Shown here piece after piece: positions 22,167 to 31,931 of a stretch of DNA of 64,000 nucleotides. The DNA comes from Symbiodinium natans. Taxonomy: Eukaryota; Sar; Dinophyceae; Suessiales; Symbiodiniaceae. Every line of letters begins with the position of its first letter. Within the stretch, counting starts at the first letter, position 1. The notes below the pieces were generated by a model, which was not told the DNA's origin, made no database searches, and saw only the letters and a program-made list of their open reading frames with translations. A program made the position numbers and the translations under genes. The stretch covers positions 84,501 to 148,500 of the forward strand of contig CAJNDS010002554.1 in assembly GCA_905221605.1 (NCBI GenBank). The letters run 5' to 3'.

Positions 22167-25100
22167 AAAGGAGCCCCGGCCTACGCGACCTCGACTTTCG
22201 CCGCGAGGCGCCCCTCCTGCGTCGCTCGCGGCGCTCCCGCGAGCGGGACCTAAGTACCAGGATGGACTGTTGTACCCTATAACCCCTTAGGATTTAGGGT
22301 TTAGGGTTTAGGGTTAGGCTGGCCGGGAGAGACGTTCGTGAAAGGTTTGGGAAGCTGTGCTTGGTTCTCTTCCCCTAGTGCTTTCCACTGACACTTGGGT
22401 TCAAGATTTTATAGGCCATGGGCATATTCCGGGCTCAGGAGTATGGATCCCGTATAAGCCACAAACTCAGATCCTATCCGATCATGGCGGTCTTGCAACA
22501 GGGGCCACGCCCTTACGGCGTGTCTTCTGGATGCTCAACCAGGACGGGCGATCATACCCTATAACCCCTTAAAACGGCCCTTTATAGGGTTGATTATGGG
22601 GATTATAGGGCCTAATAGCCTAAACCCTCAACCCTAAACCCTAAACCCTTTTGCAGGCAAGTATGTTCCTTCTTGCTTGCCGCCGGCCTCGACCGCTGGC
22701 AGCCACGTCGACTCGACGAGCGCTCGCGGCCGAACTGGCTTCGGGATTCAGGGTCTAGGGGTTTAGGGGTTTAGGGGTTTTGGGTTTAGGGGTTATAGGG
22801 CTTATAGGGCAATCATGAAGGTTAGGCAGGGCGCGGAGGGAATGAAGGGATGAATAAAAAGCTTGAGGGTTCTTGTGGCATTGGGCATTCGAGCTTGAGG
22901 CTTCCCGAGTTTGGGGCCCCGGGGTTGTGTCTACGGGCTCGAAGCCTTCCTTTCCGACATTGACCTGCGCCAAGCTACGCCCTTGCATGCCTTAAACGAA
23001 GCCCTGAGGTCCGTGCAACCCACCAGCAAACTCGTGCATAGTTTCCCCATACCTTCCCTGACATACCCCAAATCACAGTCACCAAAAGTGTTCCACCTTG
23101 AGTATTGGGCAAACCAGGAAAAAAGAGACAGTGACGGTCTTGAACCCCCAACTAGCCCGGAGGCTGCTGAGCACTGAGCACTATCATAAACCCTAAACCC
23201 TAGACCCTAAACCCTAAACACTAAACCCTAAACCCTAAACCCTAAACCCTAAACCCTAAACCCTAAACCCTAAACCCTAAACCCTACACTAAGCCCTAAG
23301 CACTACGCCCGGACGTCTGCAAGGCCTCCTTTTTGATGAGGTCCCAGGCGTACGACACCATGGGCTCGACCTGGGGCACAAACCCTAAACCCTAAACCCT
23401 AAAGCCTAAACCCTAAACCCTGAACCCCTAAACCCTAAACCCTGAACCCCTAAACCCTAAACCCCGAACCCCTAAACCCTGAAACCTGAACCCTGAACCT
23501 TGAACCGCAGCTCTAGAAATGCAGGCCCTTGAGACTGACCATGTCACGCGCTATCTGCAAGGTTGTAGCGTTGATTAAACTTCAGTTTCCCATCCCCTCT
23601 GGCGTTTTAAACAGAAATCTTCGGGGTTTAAGGTTTCTAGTTTTGAAACTCTGGCTTGGACCCTAAACCCTCAACCCTCAACCCTAAACCCTAAACCCTA
23701 AACCCTAAACCCTAACCCCTTTTCAGACTGGGCCTGCTTTGGGTTCAGGCGCGCCTCGCCACTGCGGTCCTTCGACTTGGCGAGGTAGAGGAAGTGCCGC
23801 ATCTTGTCCCGGATGGTCTTGTGGCCTTTGGGGCTTCGCAGAGCCCTAAACCCTAGGGTTTAGGGTTTAGGGTTTAGGGTTTAGGGTTTAGGGTTTAGGG
23901 TTTAGGGTTAACCCTAAACCCTAAACTCTAAACCCTAAACCGCTCAGCGCATCTCCCTTCTGTAAGCCCTGAGAGCCTACTCTACCACCAGTCCTCCTGC
24001 CCCAGTGCCCGAAATCCTCTACCACCATAACCCTCCCATCACTCAACTCAGCCTCCTCCTCAAGACCTGCAACACTAAACACCCTAAACCCTAAACCCTA
24101 AACCCTAAACCCTAAACCCTAAACCGCCAAGCGCGGACTCCCTGAAATTTGGGACCCCCGACGGTCGAAGTTCGCCGATCGCGACTTCATGAGCCTTGGC
24201 CCCGCGGTACTTGGGAGGCCTTGGGGTGCTGAGGCGTCTAGGTTCTCCCTAAACCCTAAACCCTAAACCCTAAACCCTAAACCCTAAACCCTAAATATAT
24301 ATATATATATATATATATCGAAATGTTAAACCCCTTCGTCGGCAAGGCACAAGTCCTTCGTCGGCAAGGCACAAGTCCTTCGTCGGCAAGGCACAAGTCC
24401 TTCGTCGACAAGGCACATTTGCGAGTCGCAGGGCCAGGGTTCAGGGTTTTCACTGGTCTGGTTGCTCCAGGGTTCAGGGTTTTCACTGGTTTTGTGCCTT
24501 TGCCGACGACGGACTTGTGCCTTGTCGACGAAGGTCCTTAACATTTAGTTAAATGTTAAGCCCTTCGTCGGCAAGGCACAAGTCCTTCGTCGGCAAGGCA
24601 CAAGTCCTTCGTCGACAAGGCACAAAACCAGTGAAAAGGCTGAACCCTGGAGCCGTTCTCAAGAAAGTACAAATCGACGCTACCGTCTCGGGGGGCGCTG
24701 CCCCCCGAACCCTCCCGCCAGGGACCGCGCCAGGGGGACAAGCCCTGGTACCCCCGAAATTCAAGTCAAGTCTAGGGTTTAGGATTTTCACAGCTTTTTT
24801 TCGAGTTTTAGGTCTAGGGTTTAGGATTTTCACGGTTTTTTTTCGAGTTTTAGGTCTAGGGTTTAGGATTTTCACAGCTTTTAGGTTAGGAATTTCACGG
24901 TTTTTTTTCGAGTTTTAGGTCTAGGGTTTAGGATTTTCACAGCTTTTAGGTCAGGATTTTCACGGTTTTTTTTCGAGTTTTAGGTCTAGGGTTTAGGATT
25001 TTCACAGTTTTTAGGTCTAGGGTTTAGGATTTTCACATTTTTTTTGTCGAGTTTTATGTCCCACGCATCGAGGCTCAAATATGGGAGTGCGAACTCGGTG

Positions 25101-27474
25101 ATTTTTTTCGAGTTTTATGTCTAGGGTTTAGGATTTTCACAGTTTTTTTTGAGTTTTATGTCTAGGGTTTAGGATTTTCACAGTTTTTTTTCGAGTTTAG
25201 GATGTTCACAGTTTTTGTTTTGGAGTTTTACGCTTAGAGAAGAAGGAGGTTGGATATTTTCCTAATGGTGTGGGACCCAATGGGCGGGTGGGTGTTCTCC
25301 TGTGGTCTTGAAAGCTGCTCAACTAGCGAATGCTTGGACCAGAGATGCTGAACCCTGAGCCCTAAACCCTAAACCCTAAACCCTAAACCCTAAACCCTAA
25401 ACCCTTACGGCAGGTCTTCCAGGACTTCCAGGGTTTCAGGCTTCATGGGTGTGGCGTGGAGGATCACGCACATCGTCTACAAGATATTTAGGGTTTAGGG
25501 TTTAGGGTTTAGGGTTTAGGGTACCCTGCAAGACCCCGTCTTGAAGAACCTCGAGGACGAGGAAATCTGTGGTATCGCAGTTCCTGGAGAGGTTTAGGGT
25601 TTAGGGTTTAGGGTTTAGGGTTTAGGGTTTAGGGTTTAGGGTTTAGGGTTTAGGGTTTAGGGTCCAGCCACTGGAAATCGCTCGAAACCCCGAGCCCTGA
25701 ACTGTAGAACGCTAAGCGCGCTGGCCTGGAACATGAACAAACTTTGATCACGAAACAACTGAACTTTCATGCACCAGAGCCCTTCGCAAGTCCCTAATGG
25801 GGTTTCGCAGCGCCGGGCAAGCGATATCTCAAATAATTTCTGGAGACTTTCGCTTTGCATGGCCAAGTGGAACTCTGAACAGCAGAGTGGCAACATTACC
25901 AACCTTAAAGCCCAGACTCCTACACCCTAAACCCTAAACCCTAAACCCTAAACCCTAAACAAGCCTGTAAGGTTCAGAGTTTCGGGTCGAAGGCCTGAGT
26001 CCCCTCACAACCCTCAAGGCTTAAGGGTGGCCCGGCCATGCGTTGCCGGCCAAGGGGCGACTCGCCGTCCTCTTGGGACATCATCCTCGGGTCTAATATA
26101 GGGGCCTTACTAATTTTGAACAGGGTGTTTATAAAGGGACCTAAGTGCATTGGTAATTCTTCCGACCCCAATAGTAGCGCCCTAAGCCATTAGAGCCCTG
26201 AAACCCTGCAAGCTTAGACACCCCGACCCCTACAGAAGACCTCAATTCCAAGACCCTGCACATCCCCGTGCCCTGGAACCCTCAACTGTGCCATAAACCC
26301 CGTCACTAGAGCCTCAAGATGCAACTCCAAAATCATTCCACGCTATGGCCCTCGAAGCCCCGCAAGCAAAAATCAGTTTTTCTAAAATTCGCTCTCCGGC
26401 AGCTTACAATTACAAGCCCCTTGTGGTGATGCGCAAGTCTACCTACAATCATGTGGCCTTGCCTTGAATGTTCACCAGTCTGAACGAGTCTCCACTAAGC
26501 CCAGAAGACACCCCATCCCCAAAGCAGACAAGTGGAACCCAAAAGCTCGTAGGCTTGATCCAAACACCCTTTCAAACCATGTCGCGGCCCAAAGAGCCCT
26601 CCACGTAGCAACCAAAACCTTATCAACCCACCCTAAACCTTAAACCCTAAACCCTAAACCCTAAACCCTCCAAGTGGCATCAGCGCCCGGGCGGCGAGGT
26701 GGGGCAGCCCGCGGTCGCGGGCAAACGTCAGCGCCTGCCGAGAACTTCGACCTATGGGGTCTAGGAGGGCTAAGGTTTAGGGTTTAGGGTTTAGGGTTTA
26801 GGGTTCAGGGTTCAGGGTTCAGGGTTCAGGGTTTAGGGTTGAGGGTTGAGGGTTGAGGGTTTAGGGTTTAGGGTTTCCTGGGCGACCTCAGACCTCCCGA
26901 GGTAGCTTCAGCCCTTAACCGGTGGGGTACAAAGGTTGGGGTTGGAGGCCGGTTTCTGCCGTTGTTGGGTCGAAGTTTAGATTCCCGCTCCTGTCTCAGA
27001 CACGGTTTAGGGTTCAGGGTTTAGGGTTTAGGGCTTAGGGTTTAGGGTTTAGGGCCTACGCTCGCCGCAACTGTGTGGCTGGGTGGCCGGTTTGGTGGCA
27101 TGGGTCAAACGAAACTTACTTACATGGTGGTTTCCGGAGTTCGGGAACCTTATTGGGGCCCCCCCTATTAAGGGAGTCCTTTTATTTGGGGGTCTATGCT
27201 AAGGGGGTCCTGCCCCTGTGATCCTCTTAAACCCAAATAAGGGAAAATCCGAAATTTCCCAAGAAAGGCCTACCTAGTCAGCAAGCCCTATAAACCCTAA
27301 ACCCTAAACCCTAAACCCTAAACCCTAACCCCTAAACCCTAAACCCTAAACCCTAAACCCTAAACCCTAAACCCTAAACCCTAAACCCTAAACCCCTCAA
27401 CGAGCCTGAATCCCCAAACAGCACCGCATCAGGGCCTGCTGGGCGAAGCTGAGCGGATGGTCCCGCTGCGCCAC
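22167..27474 (-). CDS. Long minus gene of unknown function with RS tail
   Basis: In-frame chain in gene order: 26167-26205 (FQGSNGLGRYYW), 26012-26092 (MMSQEDGESPLGRQRMAGPP), 25689-25874 (FHLAMQSESLQKLFEISLAR), 25525-25583, 25409-25476 (VILHATPMKPETLEVLEDLP), 24125-24228 (GAKAHEVAIGELRPSGVPNF), 23941-24066 (EEAELSDGRVMVVEDFGHWG), 23717-23825 (HKTIRDKMRHFLYLAKSKDR), 23540-23579, 23307-23370 (VEPMVSYAWDLIKKEALQTS), 22965-22981, 22647-22738 (STWLPAVEAGGKQEGTYLPA) and 22167-22249 (SRERRERRRRGASRRKSRSR). All twelve junctions agree in phase. Upstream exons 27402-27474 (QRDHPLSFAQQALMRCCLGI), 26920-26990 (RPNNGRNRPPTPTFVPH) and 26667-26734 (LTFARDRGLPHLAARALMPL) are well formed but not linked by phase. 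The Arg/Ser tail recalls SR-type RNA-processing proteins; no RNA-binding domain is visible. A terminal exon may lie near 21745-21840. Confidence 0.8.
22253..22320. mobile_element. Family H fragment cut by a telomere tract
   Basis: CCAGGATGGACTGTTGTACCCTATAACCCCTTA stops at a TTTAGGG tract (22288-22318) and the rest of the element is absent here. Confidence 0.6.
22538..22605. mobile_element. Family H element, right end missing
   Basis: ACCAGGACGGGCGATCATACC...GGGCCTAATAGCC then directly CTAAACCCTCAACCC: the right TIR is replaced by CCCTAAA repeats. Confidence 0.65.
23188..23292. repeat. CCCTAAA array, about 100 bp
   Basis: Follows the donor of exon 23307-23370 (GTAGTGCTTAGGG in the minus sense). 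Confidence 0.95.
23826..23940 (-). repeat. Intron made of facing telomere repeats, 115 nt
   Basis: In the minus sense the intron begins GTTTAGGGTTTAGAG, then CCCTAAA repeats, a CCCTAGGG turn and TTTAGGG, ending GAAGCCCCAAAG. The heptamers can fold back on each other. It sits between two very clear exons with matching phase (1/2). Confidence 0.85.
24300..24630. repeat. 21-22 bp tandem repeats in inverted arms
   Basis: CCTTCGTCGGCAAGGCACAAGT is repeated at 24335-24415 and 24560-24625, and occurs inverted at 24490-24540, with TTAACATTTAGTTAAATGTTAA between. It lies in the intron between exons 25409-25476 and 24125-24228. Confidence 0.8.
24770..25215. repeat. Minisatellite built on a TTTAGGG variant
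   Basis: About nine units of TTTTCGAGTTTTAGGTCTAGGGTTTAGGATTTTCACAG (split here for length: TTTTCGAGTTTTAGGTCTAG, GGTTTAGGATTTTCACAG). Confidence 0.8.
25592..25662. repeat. TTTAGGG array, 10 perfect heptamers
   Basis: It lies just left of exon 25689-25874 and right of exon 25525-25583; in the minus sense it closes the intron before the acceptor CTCTCCAG. Confidence 0.95.
26093..26166 (-). mobile_element. Family F element forming a whole intron
   Basis: The minus-sense intron is GTCGGAAGAATTACC...GGCCCCTATATTAG. Removing it joins YYW to DPRMMSQ in frame. Only 74 nt. Confidence 0.85.
26206..26666. other. Intron or unresolved exon region
   Basis: About 460 bp with no heptamer array until 26633 and no family element. 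A missing exon of the 22-27 kb gene may lie here because flanking phases do not join. Confidence 0.3.
27128..27285. mobile_element. Family K fragment joined to family D element
   Basis: GTGGTTTCCGGAGTTCGGGA...TTATTTGGGGGTCTATGC (K) runs into GATCCTCTTAAACCCAAATAAGGG...GGCCTACCTAGTC (D). Confidence 0.65.
27296..27401. repeat. CCCTAAA array, about 100 bp
   Basis: Directly left of exon 27402-27474, whose donor in the minus sense is GTTGAGGGGTTTAGGG. Confidence 0.95.
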
Positions 27475-27487
27475 CTTCCAAACAGTC

Positions 27488-27650
27488 ACGCGGTTTAGGG
27501 TTTAGGGTTTGTTTAGGGTTTGTTTAGGGTTTGTTTAGGGTTTGTTTAGGGTTTGTTTAGGGTTTAGGGCGTTTAGGGCGTTTAGGGCGTTTAGGGCGTT
27601 TAGGGCGCTTAGGGCGCTTAGGGCGCTTGGGGTTTGGGGTTTGGGGTTGG
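27488..27650. repeat. Variant telomere array with GTTTGTTTAGGG and GCGTTTAGG
   Basis: Heptamers are converted in blocks to TTTAGGGTTTG and then TTTAGGGCG, showing local homogenisation of variants. Confidence 0.85.
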
Positions 27651-27655
27651 TAGGG

Positions 27656-27776
27656 AGGTGGGATGTTCCCCCTTATACTAACACAGTCCTTAATGGGGAT
27701 TAGAGTACCCCTGAAGCCTTCTTATCATCTATATTAAGGACTGTTAGTATAAAGGGAACATCCCAACTTGGGGATT
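27656..27776. mobile_element. Family C element, intact
   Basis: GGGATGTTCCCCCTTATACTAAC...TTAGTATAAAGGGAACATCCC with about 30 bp TIRs. Confidence 0.8.
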
Positions 27777-27882
27777 TGGTTTCGGGAGTTCTGGGGGCCT
27801 CAAAGGCTTAAGGCTGCGCTCGTCCACTCAAGAGCCTAACCTCTGACGCCCTTACGCCCTAAGTAAACCACATCCAACTACC

Positions 27883-27972
27883 AGGACGGGCGATTATACC
27901 CTATAACCCCTTTAAAAAGGCCCTTTATAGGGTTGATTATGGGGATTACAGGGCCTAATAGCCCATCCTGGT
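27883..27972. mobile_element. Family H element, intact
   Basis: CCAGGACGGGCGATTATACC...AGGCCTAATAGCCCATCCTGG. Confidence 0.8.
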
Positions 27973-28331
27973 ATCAAGACTCAGCATCCTCCCTTCTAGG
28001 TTCATTTGCGGAGAGCACAGTGGAATCCCTTGGCGCAAGCTGGTTGTGTCGCAAGCCGCCTTAAGCCCTGAAGCCCATGCTGGACCCCGAAACCAAAAGA
28101 AGCTTTGAAACTGTAACCCTTGCGAACCCAAAACTTGAAGTCCCCTGTCGAGTTTTGAAACGAGATATTGGGGGTTCAGCGCTCAGGTTTTGGGTTAAAG
28201 GCGTTGGGTTTCAAGATGTCGGCTTTTTTGGCACTTGGGTATGATGATGCGAGGGTTTAGTCAGCTTGATGAGCTTGAGGGGTTAAGGGCCCTGAGCCGC
28301 GAACCTTGTAAACACCAAAGCCGAAACAGCC

Positions 28332-30666
28332 CTAAAGTCGCGTCCTGCTGCGGCGAGCCTTCTTCTTCAGCCGCGCGTCGACCTCTGCTGGCAACTTCTC
28401 CTGGAAGTAGCTGGCAGGAGTGTCAGGGAAGGCCAGAAGCACTAAATGCAAGAAATGTAAAACGTACATCGGGCTCAGGGTTCTGTGGTTATGTGGGGCT
28501 TTGGGGTTTGCCTTACATGGCATTGCGCATGTACCACCCCTCATGCATGACACTATGGGAGCTGGTCGAGCACTGCAGGGGAAGCCGTAATTGCCTGAAG
28601 TCACTGCTCTGTGTGCGCACCGTACTTGTTTCATGTTAATGTTGAAAAACAGATGCTGGGGGTTTCCGAATTTAGGGGTACCTTATTGGGGCCCTATTTT
28701 CGTAAACCCCCAGTTTGTGAATAGGTACTACTACCTAGTTAGTCCTTAACGTTGTCGTCGTAGCAGCGGTAGCTCGTGTTGGAGTTCTTTTCAGGACACA
28801 CGTCCTTTAGGGTAGAGGGCTTAGCGTGCCGAACCGGATGTGCAGGTTCGAGGAGCAACGAACGGTTGTTCAAGTGGTGTTTTGCCGCGTGCAGAATGCA
28901 GTATACCGCCCATCGCACAACAGCGCCATTTGAAGAGCTGTCTCATTTATAGCCTTCCAGCAATGTTTTTAAGGGATTCTCAAAGAGGAGGTTGGGCCAC
29001 AGCCAGCAGCTTGGTCCCAGACTCTATGTCGCAAAGGGGCCTGGGGCCTGTTACCCTGCCCTGGAGTTTGGAGTCGCGCGTCATAGGAATCAAAGGGTAT
29101 CCATCGAAAATGGTGTCAATGCTGGATAGTACCGGGCATGAAGAGCGAATAGGCTTTGATGTCCTCTTGGAGGCACTACCGAGGCTTGCACTGTCATGTA
29201 CAGCCAGGCCACACGCATCTCTTTCCCCGCCCCTTCATGAACGCTTCGAAGTCAAGGAAACCGCCCGAAACATGCATCGCAAGATGCCAACTGATGCCCT
29301 AGAACCTAAACCCTAAACCCTAAACCCCAAACCCCAAACCCCAAACCCCAAACCCTAAACCCTACCCCCCCCCAGCCCCTCAAATGTTCCCAAGAGCCCC
29401 TCCTTGGTGTCCTGGGCCTCCTGGGGATCTTTCACCTCGGGCTCCTGGGACTCTGAAGGGCCCTTTGGGGGGAGGGGGGGGGCTCGGTTTAGGGTTTAGG
29501 GTTTAGGGTTTAGGGTTTAGGGTTTGGGGGTTTGGGGGTTTGGGGGTTTGGGGTTTAGGGATAGGGGGTTAGGGTTTGGGGTTTAGGGTTAGGGGTTTAC
29601 GGTTTGGGGGGCTTTTTGAAGGGGTGAGGACTGAATCTTGGGTGGCTTTGGGATCATGGAGTGGGAAGGCGGAAAGATGGAGAGGAGGCCAGAGCCTTCA
29701 ACAGCCCAGGGCAGAACTTCAATCGACATTTAAGGGCATCAGCACCTCTGTATAGTGGCCCCTGCACACCAAATGATTCGGGAATGACTCTGATTCACCT
29801 AAACCCTAGACCCTAGACCCTAGACCCTAGAACCTAAACCCTAAACCCTAAACCCTAAACCGGGTTCTGAGACCAGGGGGTTCCGAGGCTGCCTGACTCA
29901 CGAAGTTGACTGGCAAGCCGCGGCATCCCTTCGAAACCGATCATCACAGCCCGAAGCCTCTAAGCTACTACTTAGGGTTTAGGGTTTAGGGTTTAGGGTT
30001 TAGGGTTTAGGGTTTAGGTTTTAGGGTTTAGGGGTTAGGGTTATTAGCTTAAGAACCCCTCAAAAATAATAAGAACCCCTATGTTGCCCTTATAAGGAAG
30101 ATGTTTGTTTATTTTGGGGGTTCTTAAGCAATTGGTAGTAAGCCTACCCCCTTCCCCCTCCCCCGGTATGTGTGGCCCTTCCCCGCGCAGGCCTTCTTCT
30201 TCGTCGCCGGAGCTGCTTCCGGCTGCAGGGGCAGGGGGGCTCACTTCGGGTGTGCAAGTTCTGGTTCGGACTTAGCGGTGCTTGCTTAGGGCGACCCCCA
30301 AACCTTGAACCCCAAACCCTACACCCCAAACCCCAAACCGTAAACACGATTGTCTGGGGCCTTCAGATCTTTCTGGAGTGCAGGTCAGCTCATGCCCTGG
30401 TGGCCTTGGATTGTTAGCTTTGCAACTCCTAGACCCAAGAGTAAGCTGGGAATCAGAAGGCTGCCCCTTTTGGGTCTACAGGGGATTATCAGGGAACCTA
30501 ATACCCTTTAAAAAAAGGGGAATCAAGGCCTACTCCGGGTCCTAGCCCTAAACCCTAAACCCTAAACCCTAAACCCTAAACCCTAAACCCTAAACCCTAA
30601 ACCCTAAACCCTAAACCCTAAACCCCCAACCCGGCCTGCTCGGGTAGGATGCCCTTCTCCACCTTC
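28332..30666 (-). CDS. Minus exon group ending in a basic C-terminus
   Basis: Exons, right to left: 30624-30666 (KVEKGILPEQAGLG), 30348-30404 (GHELTCTPERSEGPRQ), 30148-30222 (SSSGDEEEGLRGEGPHIPG), 29902-29959 (AVMIGFEGMPRLASQL, donor GTGAGTCAG), about 29660-29761 (YRGADALKCRLKFCPGLL), 29366-29452 (EPEVKDPQEAQDTKEGLLGT) and terminal 28332-28410 (FQEKLPAEVDARLKKKARRS, stop TAG, acceptor CACTCCTGCCAG). Each exon has good splice sites and composition, but phases were not all reconciled, so this may be one gene or parts of two. Function not recognised. Confidence 0.6.
28653..28732. mobile_element. Family K element, short
   Basis: GGGGGTTTCCGAATTTAGGGG...TTTTCGTAAACCCCCAG, lacking the usual middle. 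Confidence 0.7.
28840..29316 (+). CDS. Possible plus-strand open frame
   Basis: A 158-codon frame free of heptamers until its last codons contains RVIGIKGYPSKMVSMLDST and ERIGFDVLLEALPRLALS. It has mixed third-position use and no homologue that I recognise. It lies opposite the intron 28411-29365 of the minus group. Confidence 0.35.
   Translation: MQVRGATNGCSSGVLPRAECSIPPIAQQRHLKSCLIYSLPAMFLRDSQRGGWATASSLVPDSMSQRGLGPVTLPWSLESRVIGIKGYPSKMVSMLDSTGHEERIGFDVLLEALPRLALSCTARPHASLSPPLHERFEVKETARNMHRKMPTDALEPKP
30045..30147. mobile_element. Family L element
   Basis: GCTTAAGAACCCCTC...GGGGGTTCTTAAGCAATTGGTAG with inner CCCTTATAAGGAAGAT. Copies: 33183-33300, 44597-44785, 45560-45672, 47957-48071, 53384-53525. 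Confidence 0.8.
30430..30546. mobile_element. Family M element
   Basis: CTAGACCCAAGAGTAAGCTG...GGCCTACTCCGGGTCCTAG. Other copies at 1262-1333 (partial) and 44848-44960. In the minus sense the tip reads TAG|GACCCGGAGTAGG, which would need a GA donor. Confidence 0.7.
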
Positions 30667-30761
30667 CTAGGGCATTTAGGGTTTAGGGTTTAGGGTTTAG
30701 GGTTTAGGGTTTAGGGTTTAGGGTTTTTGGGAAGGGCTCGGGGTGGTCTCTTGTCTCAACA

Positions 30762-30892
30762 CTTTAACTTAGTTGTCCAGTACCTAGGGGAACCAAAGGT
30801 TGACCTTGGGGATTACAAGGGTTTAGGGTGTGGGGCTTAGGGTTTAGGGTTCAAGGTTAAAGGTTACCTACTCGACAACTAAGTTAGCCCTA
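30762..30892. mobile_element. Family N element with telomere tract inside
   Basis: ACTTAGTTGTCCAGTACCT...GGTTACCTACTCGACAACTAAGTT; 30819-30851 is TTTAGGG-type. A copy without telomere repeats is at 41452-41578. Confidence 0.75.
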
Positions 30893-31024
30893 CAAAGGGG
30901 TAGCAGCTTTTGGTTTGAGCTCCAAGCTACGTCGTGTCTCTTGAAGCCTGGCTTCCTGCTCTTGAGGCAAGCGTCAAACGTGTGATGCGCGCCATCACAA
31001 CCACATCCTCGGACCCATCGACAT

Positions 31025-31096
31025 TCGCATAGGCCGACCTCGGTGAGAAACCCCGGCCAGAAACCCAGGTGAGAAACACCGGCCAGAAACCCTAAA
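31025..31096. repeat. 28-bp direct repeat x2
   Basis: GGTGAGAAACCCCGGCCAGAAACC occurs twice in tandem just before the CCCTAAA tract. Confidence 0.75.
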
Positions 31097-31113
31097 CCCT
31101 AAACCTTGCCAAG

Positions 31114-31561
31114 CACGGAATCCGAAGAGGCTTGACGAACAGCCATCCGGGTAAGAAGGGTTTCAAACCCGCCATGTACGATCCACCACTTGAGATCCTG
31201 TCACGCGAAGAAAGGAGCTTGGTGTGTCTCTTCAGGGCACGCCGTTGCTACAAAAAGCCTGTCCTTCTCAAAACGCCACAAGCCCCGGCGTGGCAAGTGG
31301 CCCGCACAGAGAAGGCAAGCCGAAGAGAAAGCCAGCCAAGTTGACATGGCAGAAGAAAAATTCGGTGCTCAAGCAGGCGTGCACCCCTCCCCACCTCCCT
31401 TCCCCACCAGTGAAAAAACAGCAGGGGCCCAGCTTTGCAAACACGAATCCACCCCAAGATGTGAAGATGTGAAGCATCTCCGGCAGCACCCAGCTGACTT
31501 TTCTCTCCTACAAAGAAATCACACCCTGCGAGTCGCCGTCGCCCTAAAACAGGAGGACTGA
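31114..31561 (+). CDS. Plus-strand basic protein, last two exons
   Basis: Exon 31114-31150 (HGIRRGLTNSHP, donor GTAAGAAGG) joins 31236-31561 (acceptor GTGTGTCTCTTCAG) in phase 1/2. The second exon encodes SFSKRHKPRRGKWPAQRRQA, EEKASQVDMAEEKFGAQAG, a Pro-rich stretch and SLLQRNHTLRVAVALKQED, stop TGA. Very basic N-terminal half, possibly nuclear or ribosome-associated. No family recognised. It runs tail to tail with the minus gene ending at 31932. Confidence 0.65.
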
Positions 31562-31931
31562 GCATGGCGCCCTGACTTCTTGTCGGCACCCTTGCTGGCC
31601 TCGAGGCAGCGCGAGTGGCAGATGGAGGACTTGGAACTTCTGTTTGGAGGTTTGCTGTCAGTCATTCGGCTTACCTGAGCTACTCAAAGCCCCTGAGCTC
31701 TTCGAAGCACCCTGGGCGGGCAGAAGCCTTGAGAAAGCCCTACAGAAAGGTGATTGCCACAGAAGTCAGCAAGGTGCTAGGGTGCGCTGGGGGGGGGGGG
31801 GAACATGAAGGCGACTTCCGACATCGCGACATTGCGACATGAAGAGGGGCTAATCGGCTAACCGCCCAGACAGCAACATTTGCAGGACTTTCGTCTCAGT
31901 CTTTATGGACTCGAAGGCTCACGCTGTACGA
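31562..31931. other. 3' flank between convergent genes
   Basis: About 370 bp between two stop codons on opposite strands, including a poly-G run (31789-31801). No exon is supported. Confidence 0.5.

Noticed and set aside
23100-23180. Possible tRNA (TTGAACCCCCAAC word resembling a T-arm)
   Set aside because: The bases around it do not form a T stem or acceptor stem, and no anticodon arm is seen.
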